Assembly: GCF_900018785.1 (NCBI RefSeq)
Contig: NZ_FCOY01000006.1
Location: forward strand, 558,001 to 622,000
Length of the DNA: 64,000 nt
DNA from: Xanthomonas massiliensis
GTDB lineage: Bacteria; Pseudomonadota; Gammaproteobacteria; Xanthomonadales; Xanthomonadaceae
Reading direction: 5' to 3'
Every line of letters starts with the position of its first letter. The first letter of the stretch is position 1. Below are positions 55,196 through 64,000 of the stretch, one piece after another. The notes beneath the pieces were generated by a model that did not search any database, was not told where the DNA came from, and saw only the letters and a list, made by a program, of their open reading frames with translations. Position numbers and translations under genes: made by a program.

Positions 55196-58147
55196 TCAGT
55201 CGCCGTCCGCGACCAGGTGGTCGCGGCCACGGCCCTTGGCGCGGTAGAGCCGGCGGTCGGTGCGTTCCAGCAACCGTTCGACCGGCGTGCCCGGTTCGGC
55301 CCAGGCCATGCCCATGCTGCAGGTGACCGCCTCGGACGGACTCTGGCGGGGATGCACGGCGCGCGACAGCGCCTGCCGGAACGGATGCAGCACCGCCAGG
55401 GCCTGCCCGGCATCGGCGGCCGGCAACAGCAGCAGGAACTCCTCGCCGCCGTAGCGGCCGATGCGGCAGCCGTCCGGGGCGTGGCGGGCCAGCCACTGGC
55501 CGAGGTCGGCGAGCACCTGGTCGCCGGCCAGGTGGCCATAGCGGTCGTTGATGCGCTTGAAGTGGTCGATGTCGATCAGGGCCACCGCCACGCCCGGGTC
55601 GCCGGCGGCCAGGCGTGCGCGCAGTTCCTGCATGATCGCCGGTCGGTTCGGCAGGCCGGTCAGCTCGTCGTGGGTGGCCTGGTGGCGCAGTTGCCGCTGG
55701 GTGCGTTCCAGCTCGCGCTTCTCCTGTTCCAGTTCGGCGGTACGCGCCGCGACCGCCTGCTCCAGGCGGCGGTTGCGTGCCAGCAGGTGGCGGTGGCGCC
55801 AGCGCCACAGGCCGGCGACGAGCAGCAGGACGAGGCACGCGGCGATGGCCCGGGCCCAGGCGCTGCCCCACCAGGGGGGACGAAGGTCCAGCCCGAAGCC
55901 CAGCAGCGGCGACAGGGCACGCCGGTCGACATCGAGGATCTGCAGCTGGAAGCGGTATCGCCCCGGTGCCAGCGGCGGGTAGCGCAGCACCGGGGTATCG
56001 GTCTGGATCCAGTCCTGGTCCAGTCCCAGCAGGCGATAGCGGAACTGCAGCGGGCGTCCGGTCTCGTTGCCCAGGGCGCCCAGGCGCAGGTCCAGCGGGC
56101 GGCCGGCGGCGAGCGTGTGCGCGCGTGCCGGATCGAGCACGGCCTGGCCGTAGCGCAGCGACAGGATGCGCGGCTGTGGCGTGCGCGAGCGCAGCAGCGC
56201 GTCCGGCGCCAGCAGCCGCGACACGCCGTTGGCCGTGCCCAGCCAGACGCTGCCGTCGTCGTCGGCGAGGAACGCGTTGTGGTCCATCTCGTTCCACACC
56301 AGGCCGTCGCTGCGGGTCAGGCGCGTCCAGTGGTCGTGGTCGAGCACGTCCACGCCATGGCCGCCGCCGGCCCACACCCGGCCCTGGCGGTCCAGGCGCA
56401 GGAAATAGAAGCGGCTGGTGGCCAGCAGCGGGTCGGTCACCGCCGCCAGGCGCAGCCGCGGGCCTTCGATGCGGCCCTCGTACAGTCCCGGCTCGGTGGA
56501 ACTGAGCCATACCCGGCCGTCGGCGGCCACGGCGACATGCTCGTAGCCCTCGGGCGAGGCGCCGGCGGACACGACGTCCACGCGCCGCCAGGGGCCTTCG
56601 GGCGCGCGCCGGTACAGGCCGCTGCTGCATGCGGCCCACAGCGTGCCGCCGTCGTCCTCGGCCAGGTCCGAGCACATGCCGGGCGGGATCACGCCGGGCG
56701 CCTCGCGGCGGGCCTGGCCATCGTCCCCGACCCGGTACAGGCCGTCGATGCCGGCGGCCCACACCCGGCCGGCCCGGTCGCGGAAGCCGGTACGCACGAA
56801 GTCCGGCACCCGCGACACCGCCACGGTGCGCCCGTCGGTGCCGTCGTAGCGCAGGATCCGGCCGTCGAACAGGAATACCCAGACCCGGCCCCGGCCGTCG
56901 GTCACGAGCGTGCGCGCCTGCAGCGGCGGGGCCAGCTGCAGCGGCCAGGGATGCACCGTGCCGTCGCGGACATCGATGACGTTGCCGCCCTGTTCGTGGG
57001 CGATCCACACATGATCGGCGTCCACCCGCGCCAGCGACCAGGTAAGCGGGCTGCCCAGTCCCTGGCGCGAGGACCAGTTCTCGACGCGGTCGTAGCCGTC
57101 CCAGTGCAGCAGGCCGCGTCCGAACGTGCCCAGCCAGATCGAACCGTCGCGGGCGCGCGCCAGCGCCGAGAGGCCGACGTCGGGGATGCCCTCGTCGGTA
57201 CCGAAGTGTTCCCACAGGCGGCCGTCCCAGCGCGCCAGCCCCTGGGCGTCGCGGGTGAGCAGGCGCCCGGCCGGGTCCTCGACCATGTCCAGGCTGCTGG
57301 CCGCCACGTCGCCCTTGCCGGCCGGGATGTCCTGGTCGAGGAACCGCGACTGGCCGGCGGGAAGGCGACGCAGGGCGCGCGGGCTGCGCACCCACAGGCT
57401 GCCGTCGCGGGTGGCGGCGAACGCCCGCCAGTCGCCGGCCGGCACGCCCTGGCCCGGCCCGAATACCTCGATCCGCTCGCCCTGCACCCGGCAGACCGCC
57501 TGGCCACAGCCCATCCACAGCGTGTCGCCGTGCGCGAACACGGCCGATACCTGCGCCAGCGACGGGTGCTGGCGCACCTGCGCGGGGGTGAAGGCCGGCG
57601 CCAGCGTCCAGCCGGCGGCCTCCGGCGCCGCTCGCGGCGACAGCCGCCACAGGCGCCGGCCCGAGACCAGCAGCAGGCTGCCGTCCGGGCGCGGGGCCAG
57701 GGTCTGGCCCCGGTCGGCGCGGATCGGACCGGTCGCACCGGCCACGGTGCGGAAGCGCTGGCCATGCCGGTACTGCAGGCCGGCGCGGGTGGCCACCCAG
57801 AAGCGCTCGCCGCCGTCGGCCAGCGCGACCACTTCCGAGACCGCGAAGCCCTGGTCGGGCCCGACATCGACGAAGCGCAGGCCGTCGTAGCGGTACAGGC
57901 CCATCTCGGTGCCGACCCACAGGTCGCCGTCGCCATCGAGCCCCAGCCGCGTCACCGACAGGGTGGTCAGCCCGCCGTCCTGGTCGTAGCTGCGCAGCGG
58001 CAGCTGGGTCGGCCCGGCCGCGAGCGGGCCCGACGCCAGCGCGGCCAGCAGGGCCAGTGCCCGCCAGCCGCGCCGCCAGCGGCCACCGCCGCGCCGCCCG
58101 GACGGGCAGGCGGTGGCGGCCGATGGCGGCGGAGAGAAGGCAGGCAT
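55196..58147 (-). CDS. Propeller-sensor diguanylate cyclase
   Basis: 983 residues. A signal peptide leads to a periplasmic two-component-regulator propeller with many LWVGT/VWxG-type repeats (residues ~45-700), a Y_Y_Y domain (FRYRLLGLDQDWIQTD), one membrane helix (AIAACLVLLLVAGLW), a coiled coil and a GGDEF domain with the active form GGEEF at 900-904. It should make c-di-GMP in response to a periplasmic ligand. ATG 58147 is chosen; longer frames upstream lie antisense to the helicase gene. Confidence 0.9.
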   Translation of the reverse strand: MPAFSPPPSAATACPSGRRGGGRWRRGWRALALLAALASGPLAAGPTQLPLRSYDQDGGLTTLSVTRLGLDGDGDLWVGTEMGLYRYDGLRFVDVGPDQGFAVSEVVALADGGERFWVATRAGLQYRHGQRFRTVAGATGPIRADRGQTLAPRPDGSLLLVSGRRLWRLSPRAAPEAAGWTLAPAFTPAQVRQHPSLAQVSAVFAHGDTLWMGCGQAVCRVQGERIEVFGPGQGVPAGDWRAFAATRDGSLWVRSPRALRRLPAGQSRFLDQDIPAGKGDVAASSLDMVEDPAGRLLTRDAQGLARWDGRLWEHFGTDEGIPDVGLSALARARDGSIWLGTFGRGLLHWDGYDRVENWSSRQGLGSPLTWSLARVDADHVWIAHEQGGNVIDVRDGTVHPWPLQLAPPLQARTLVTDGRGRVWVFLFDGRILRYDGTDGRTVAVSRVPDFVRTGFRDRAGRVWAAGIDGLYRVGDDGQARREAPGVIPPGMCSDLAEDDGGTLWAACSSGLYRRAPEGPWRRVDVVSAGASPEGYEHVAVAADGRVWLSSTEPGLYEGRIEGPRLRLAAVTDPLLATSRFYFLRLDRQGRVWAGGGHGVDVLDHDHWTRLTRSDGLVWNEMDHNAFLADDDGSVWLGTANGVSRLLAPDALLRSRTPQPRILSLRYGQAVLDPARAHTLAAGRPLDLRLGALGNETGRPLQFRYRLLGLDQDWIQTDTPVLRYPPLAPGRYRFQLQILDVDRRALSPLLGFGLDLRPPWWGSAWARAIAACLVLLLVAGLWRWRHRHLLARNRRLEQAVAARTAELEQEKRELERTQRQLRHQATHDELTGLPNRPAIMQELRARLAAGDPGVAVALIDIDHFKRINDRYGHLAGDQVLADLGQWLARHAPDGCRIGRYGGEEFLLLLPAADAGQALAVLHPFRQALSRAVHPRQSPSEAVTCSMGMAWAEPGTPVERLLERTDRRLYRAKGRGRDHLVADGD

Positions 58148-58216
58148 TTCGATGCCCCTGGCATGATCGTCGGTGCGCGCCGGGCGCGGCAGGCTGAACG
58201 GCGTCCGCGGCGGTTT

Positions 58217-58245
58217 TCGACAGCGGGCCCTCGGCCCGGCACAAT
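58217..58245 (+). promoter_or_regulatory. Promoter of the DEAD-box helicase gene
   Basis: TCGACA (5 of 6 to TTGACA), a 17-bp spacer and CACAAT (4 of 6) end 46 bases before the ATG. Confidence 0.5.
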
Positions 58246-58291
58246 AACGGATCTTTGCCCGCCCGTTCGCGGCGGTGCCTCCGGAGTCCCC

Positions 58292-60160
<1,869 letters not shown>

Positions 60161-60241
60161 GGTCGCGCCTCTTGGCGTGCGGCCGGCCGCGGCCCGCACG
60201 CCGGTACGCCGTCGGGCCGCCGCATCCGCGGCGCGGGCGGC

Positions 60242-61162
60242 TCAGCGCCCGGCGACGGGCGCCGCGCCGCGGCGCCAGCGCTCCAGCAGCGGCTGCACGA
60301 ACACCGCGGCGAGGATGATCGCCACGCCCAGGTAGAACATCGGCGTCAGCTCGCGCTGTTCGCCCAGCAGCAGCGCGGCCAGGGCGATGGCGTAGACCGG
60401 TTCCAGGTTGGTGATCAGCTGCACGCTGTAGGCGCTGAGCAGGCGCAGCGCCACCAGCACCAGGGCGAACGGCAGCAGGGTGCAGGCCAGGGCCAGCACC
60501 AGCAGCAGCGCCGCGTCGTGCCGGTCCGGCAGCACCCACGGGCTGGAGGCCAGCAGCGGCAGCACGAACGGCAGCAGCGGCGCCAGCGCGGTCAGCGTGA
60601 GGGTGCCCGCGCCCAACTCCAGCGCGGTCACGGTGAGCGCGTCGGCATCGCCGGCCAGGCGCTTGTTCAACGAGCCGAAGACCGCCACCAGCAGGGCCGA
60701 GCAGGCGCCGACGATCACGCCCACGCGCATGCCGTGCGGCACGCCGCCGACCACCATGGCCACGCCCGGCAGCACCGCGATGCCGAAGGCCAGCTCGCGC
60801 GGGCGGAACGGGCGATGGGCGATCCATGGCTCGATCACCGCGGTGAACGCCGGTGCCAGGGCGATGCAGGTGGCGGCCACCGAGGCGTTGGCCAGCTTGA
60901 TCGCCCCGTAGAAGGTCAGCCAGTGCAGCGCCACCAGCATGCCCACGCCGGCGTAGCCCCAGCGCAGGCGCGGAGGCAGCGCGACCAGCCCGCGCCAGGT
61001 CCGCGGCACCAGCGCCAGGGTGGCCACCACCAGCAGCATCCGCCACCACACCAGCGCCAGTGCCGGCAGGGTGATCAGTTTGCCGAGGATGGCGGTGAGC
61101 CCCCACAGCAGGACGCAGAAATGGGTCTGCAGCAGGGCGATGCGGCGGGTGTCGTGGGGCAT
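60242..61162 (-). CDS. EamA/DMT family transporter
   Basis: 306 residues, about ten helices in two EamA repeats; WWRMLLVVATLAL and YSVQLITNLEPVYAIALAALLLGE are typical of the drug/metabolite transporter superfamily. Likely exports a metabolite or amino acid; substrate unknown. Converges with the helicase gene. Confidence 0.87.
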   Translation of the reverse strand: MPHDTRRIALLQTHFCVLLWGLTAILGKLITLPALALVWWRMLLVVATLALVPRTWRGLVALPPRLRWGYAGVGMLVALHWLTFYGAIKLANASVAATCIALAPAFTAVIEPWIAHRPFRPRELAFGIAVLPGVAMVVGGVPHGMRVGVIVGACSALLVAVFGSLNKRLAGDADALTVTALELGAGTLTLTALAPLLPFVLPLLASSPWVLPDRHDAALLLVLALACTLLPFALVLVALRLLSAYSVQLITNLEPVYAIALAALLLGEQRELTPMFYLGVAIILAAVFVQPLLERWRRGAAPVAGR

Positions 61163-61198
61163 CGGCGCATTGTCGCCGATCGCCGCGCCGGCGGCAGC

Positions 61199-62032
61199 TC
61201 AGGCACCGCTGCGCAGCAGCTCGATCAGGCGCATGGCCGCGGCCGGGTTGTGCTGCTTGGCCGCGGCGATGAAGAAGGCGAACACCTCGCGCCGCGCCCG
61301 GCCGTCGGCGGGCGCGGCCAGGTGCGGCAGCTCGGCCGGGTCGGCACCGGCGCGCCAGCACCGCAGGCGCCGCGCCCAGTCGTGCAGCGCCGGCTCCGGG
61401 TAGCCGGTGGCGATGCCGGGCGCGCTGCGCATCAGCCGCGCATAGACGAAGTCGGCGCTGAGGTCGGCCCAGGACGGATGGTCGGGCGAATCGGTATAGA
61501 CCAGTGCCATGCCGTGGCGCCGTGCCAGGGCCAGCAATTCCGGGGTCCAGAAGCCGGCCACGCGCATCTCGATGGCGTGGCGCAGGCGCCGGCCCTCGAC
61601 CCGGGCCGGCAGCAGTTCCAGGAAGGCGGCGAAATCGTCTGCATCCAGCCGCGCGCGGTCCTCGAACTGCCAGGACAGCACCGCCAGGCGGTCGCCCAGC
61701 GCGGCGATGCCGGCGACGAAGTCCTCCACCTGGGCGCGGTTGCCGGCCAGGCGCCGGGCCGCGGTGATGCGGCGCGGCGCCTTGGCGGTGAACACGAAGC
61801 CCTCCGGGGTCTGCTCGCGCCAGCCGGCGTAGATCGCCGGCTTCTGCTGGCCGTACCAGGTGCCGTTGATCTCGATGGCGCCGACGTGGCGGCTGGCGTA
61901 TTCCAGCTCGCGGCGCTGCACCAGCCCGGGCGGATAGAACACACCGCCGCGCCACGGCGCGTAGGTCCAGCCACCGATGCCGACGTGGATGCCGTCGATC
62001 GAAGGCGCGGGCGGATCGAACAGGTCGGTCAT
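61199..62032 (-). CDS. DUF72 domain-containing protein
   Basis: 277 residues. VGIGGWTYAPWRGGVFYPPGL, EINGTWYGQQKP and FVFTAKAPRRIT are the DUF72 (YecE-like) signatures of a TIM-barrel protein with no settled function. ATG 62032 fits family length; the longer frame adds an Arg-rich stretch. It lies 37 bp upstream of the EamA gene on the same strand. Confidence 0.88.
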   Translation of the reverse strand: MTDLFDPPAPSIDGIHVGIGGWTYAPWRGGVFYPPGLVQRRELEYASRHVGAIEINGTWYGQQKPAIYAGWREQTPEGFVFTAKAPRRITAARRLAGNRAQVEDFVAGIAALGDRLAVLSWQFEDRARLDADDFAAFLELLPARVEGRRLRHAIEMRVAGFWTPELLALARRHGMALVYTDSPDHPSWADLSADFVYARLMRSAPGIATGYPEPALHDWARRLRCWRAGADPAELPHLAAPADGRARREVFAFFIAAAKQHNPAAAMRLIELLRSGA

Positions 62033-62560
62033 GTGGCGGTGTCGTGCAGGGCCGGGGATCCATTGTGCCAGCGGGGATCGCGCCAGGACCCGGCGCAACC
62101 GGGACGAAGGCCGGAGGAGGAAGCGGACATCGCGCGTGCCCATGGCCTGGTGCCGCGGTGCGCAGGACAGGGAAGCGCATTCGCGTGCCCATTCGCATGC
62201 GCATCCGCGGCGCGGTCAATTCGGCCGGCGCCGGCGCGGCCGGGTGGATCGGGCCGCCTGTCTTGTGCGGATGGGCCGCGTGCGGGGATGGCCGTGCCGG
62301 GCGCGGATCGACAGGCGTGGCGCACGGCGTGGGGCTCGACGTTCGCGGCGCGACATCGGCCGGGATGCGCTGTTCTCGTCCTGTCCATTCGTGCGCGCTT
62401 TCCATTCGTCCGCGGCGCCGCGCATCGTCCAGTCCGTGCGTCGCGCGCCAGCAGGATCTTGGCTCCCCGGGTGCTGGCCAGGATGTTGCCTGCGATCGTC
62501 ATAGTCATGGCCGCGTTGCGGCGACGCGTGAGTAGAGGTGGCGCCAGCACGCGCTGAGGA
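62033..62560. other. Long intergenic region before the octanucleotide array
   Basis: About 530 bp without a supported gene. It includes degenerate ~12-bp repeats (GCATTCGCGTGC, CCATTCGCATGC, GCATCCGCGG; 62177-62210). Open frames on both strands have no family match that I can see. Confidence 0.4.
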
Positions 62561-62696
62561 CATCCTTGCATCCTTGCATCCTTGCATCCTTGCATCCTTG
62601 CATCGGGGCATCGGGGCATCGGGGCATCGGGGCGTCCGGGCATCGGGGCATCGGGGCATCGGGGCGTCCGGGCATCCGGGCATCCGGGCATCGGGT
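62561..62696. repeat. Octanucleotide tandem array, 17 units
   Basis: In exact 8-base phase: CATCCTTG five times, CATCGGGG four, CGTCCGGG, CATCGGGG three, CGTCCGGG, CATCCGGG twice, then CATCGGGT. The sub-arrays differ by point changes, so it expanded in steps. It lies 159 bp before the rraA start. No spacer structure, so it is not a CRISPR. Confidence 0.95.
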
Positions 62697-62855
62697 GTGC
62701 CCGGTGTGCCCGGGGCGCCGGTGGCCCGGTTGTTGGACCAGCTCATGTACCCGGTGTGCCGTGCCCGGGCGCGCCCGCCGGGCCGGGCGGCAGGGCGCGG
62801 GCGAAGTCCGGGGCCGGCGCGTTACCATCGCGGCACGCCACCCTGCGAGGTTTCC

Positions 62856-63332
62856 GTGACCTGGAGCACCCCCGACCTGAGCGATGCCCATCCCGAGGCG
62901 GCCGTCGCCCAACCGCTGTTCCGCAGCTTCGGCGGCCGCACCGCGTTCGCGGGCATGATCGTCACGGTGCGCGCCCCGCGCGACAACTCGCGGGTGCGCG
63001 AGCTGGCCGGCGCGCCCGGCGGCGGGCGGGTGATCGTCGTCGACGGCGGCGGTGCGCTGGATTGCGCGCTGCTCGGCGACCAGATCGCCGGCAACGCCGT
63101 CGAGCACGGCTGGTCGGGCCTGCTGATCCATGGCTGCGTGCGCGACGTGGAGGTGCTGGCCGAGCTGCCGCTCGGGGTGCAGGCGCTGGCCGCGTGCCCG
63201 CGCAAGACCGACAAGCGCGGCCTGGGCGAGGTGGACGTGCCCGTGTCGTTCGCCGGCATCGATTTCCTTCCCGGGCATTGGCTCTATGCCGATGCCAACG
63301 GGGTCCTGGTCTCGCCGCAGCCGCTGGCCTGA
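62856..63332 (+). CDS. rraA: RraA family protein (regulator of ribonuclease E activity A)
   Basis: 158 residues, GTG start with GAGG upstream. [25 protein letters not shown] and [20 protein letters not shown] are RraA hallmarks. In E. coli it binds and inhibits RNase E, changing mRNA decay; some homologues are aldolases, but length and the CVRD segment favour RraA. TACCAT (62823-62828) may be the -10. A serine hydrolase follows. Confidence 0.92.
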   Translation: MTWSTPDLSDAHPEAAVAQPLFRSFGGRTAFAGMIVTVRAPRDNSRVRELAGAPGGGRVIVVDGGGALDCALLGDQIAGNAVEHGWSGLLIHGCVRDVEVLAELPLGVQALAACPRKTDKRGLGEVDVPVSFAGIDFLPGHWLYADANGVLVSPQPLA

Positions 63333-63378
63333 GCCGGCGGGACCCTTCATCCAACACGGTTCCACCGGGAGCAACGAT

Positions 63379-64000
63379 TTGGTCAGGTTCGGCGCGGGAG
63401 TGATGATGATGGTGGCATGCATGGCGGCACGGGCGCAGGAACCGCTGCCGCCGCAGCTGCAGGAGCTGGACGCGCAGGTCGAGCGCGTGCGCAAGACCTT
63501 CGACGTGCCCGGCATCGCCGTGGCCATCGTCAAGGACGGCCAGATCGTCCTGGAACGGGGCTACGGCGTGCGCGAGATCGGCAAGCCCGAGCCGGTGACC
63601 GCGACCACGCCGTTCGCCATCGCTTCCAACACCAAGGCCTTCACCGCCGCCTCGCTGTCGATCCTGGCCGACGCGGGCAAGCTGCGCATGGACGACCGCG
63701 TGGTCGACCACCTGCCCGGGTTCCGCATGTCCAACGACTACGTGACCGGGGAGATGCGCATCCGCGACCTGCTGGCGCACCGGTCCGGCCTGAGCCTGGG
63801 CGCCGGCGACCTGCTGTTCTGGCCGCCGAGCGACTACAGCGTGGACCAGGTGGTGGGGCAGCTGGCGCACGTGCCGCTCAAGAACGGCTTCCGCGACCGC
63901 TACGCCTACGACAACATCCTCTACGCGGTGGCGCAGAAGGTGATCGAGCAGGTCTCCGGCCAGTCCTACGTGGACTTCGTGCAGCAGCACATCCTCGACC
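63379..64000 (+). CDS. Serine hydrolase, class C beta-lactamase-like fold, partial
   Basis: The frame runs off the right edge. The nucleophile motif SNTK (S83-K86) and RYAYDN (the YxN element) mark a beta-lactamase/D-alanyl-peptidase-fold hydrolase. A short signal peptide ends AARAQ. I place the start at TTG 63379, which has GGGAG 7 bases upstream; the ATG run at 63403-63411 would give a very short signal peptide. Substrate unknown: beta-lactamase, esterase or D-aminopeptidase are possible. Confidence 0.8.
   Translation, partial: MVRFGAGVMMMVACMAARAQEPLPPQLQELDAQVERVRKTFDVPGIAVAIVKDGQIVLERGYGVREIGKPEPVTATTPFAIASNTKAFTAASLSILADAGKLRMDDRVVDHLPGFRMSNDYVTGEMRIRDLLAHRSGLSLGAGDLLFWPPSDYSVDQVVGQLAHVPLKNGFRDRYAYDNILYAVAQKVIEQVSGQSYVDFVQQHILD

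Noticed and set aside
62561-62696. Possible CRISPR array
   Set aside because: Units are 8 bases with no spacers and no cas genes nearby; it is a simple tandem repeat.

Overview
The window is GC-rich (roughly 70% by eye, with strong G/C third positions) and reads as a chromosomal stretch of a Xanthomonadaceae/Lysobacteraceae bacterium (Lysobacter, Luteimonas, Pseudoxanthomonas or Stenotrophomonas relatives). I infer this from the gene set: an extended THX ribosomal protein, a UbiM-type quinone hydroxylase, a PQQ glucose dehydrogenase beside an OprB porin, POT and OPT peptide transporters, a cstA/ybdD pair and a TonB zinc receptor under a Zur box. I saw no plasmid, phage, IS element, CRISPR array, rRNA or tRNA gene. 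Genus cannot be fixed from sequence reading alone.

Layout. 1-7 kb: the C-terminal part of an MltD-type lytic transglycosylase with a decayed copy of its LysM repeat behind it; ispB and ssb on divergent TATAAT promoters; a low-molecular-weight tyrosine phosphatase; galE behind a 14-bp perfect hairpin that includes its Shine-Dalgarno; a PAP2 phosphatase; a POT peptide transporter. 7.1-9.4 kb: an AT-rich island unlike everything around it, with a small minus-strand operon: a secreted protein gene cut by one in-frame TAA, and a small membrane protein. 9.4-16.3 kb: OPT transporter, S9 peptidase, DUF819 permease, and a Roadblock/small-GTPase pair. 16.4-27.5 kb: ybdD-cstA, two pirins, aquaporin, endonuclease V, gpmA, cytochrome b561, M13 peptidase, HD-GYP phosphodiesterase. 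27.6-32.4 kb: mfd, a GNAT enzyme and an rlmJ that ends about 60 codons early.

32.5-38 kb: an 18-bp perfect palindrome, then oprB-gcd (periplasmic glucose entry and oxidation), a strong terminator and a LacI regulator. 38-46.4 kb: gltX, zur, two Tat-exported enzymes (ceramidase-like and esterase-like), then a divergent ZnuD-like receptor/MerC pair around a Zur box, and the THX gene. 46.4-50 kb: a nucleotide pyrophosphatase-type lipoprotein and an ada-alkA/ogt alkylation repair operon. 50-55 kb: a co-directional run of a COG3904-like lipoprotein, DUF4019 protein, MAPEG protein, UbiM and MscS, facing an S4-domain gene whose frame has no stop. 55-64 kb: a propeller-sensor diguanylate cyclase, a DEAD-box helicase, an EamA transporter, a DUF72 protein, a 17-unit octanucleotide repeat upstream of rraA, and the start of a serine hydrolase.

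How parts fit. Peptide use recurs (POT, OPT, S9, M13, possibly CstA), as expected for a proteolytic xanthomonad. Zinc control is a small local regulon: zur at 39.6 kb and its likely target promoter at 45.6 kb. c-di-GMP turnover is represented by one synthase and one hydrolase-type gene. The most unusual signals are the interrupted secreted gene in the AT-rich island, the octanucleotide VNTR before rraA, the stop-less S4 gene beside two hexanucleotide repeats, the galE leader hairpin, the orphan palindrome before oprB, and the Roadblock/GTPase module.
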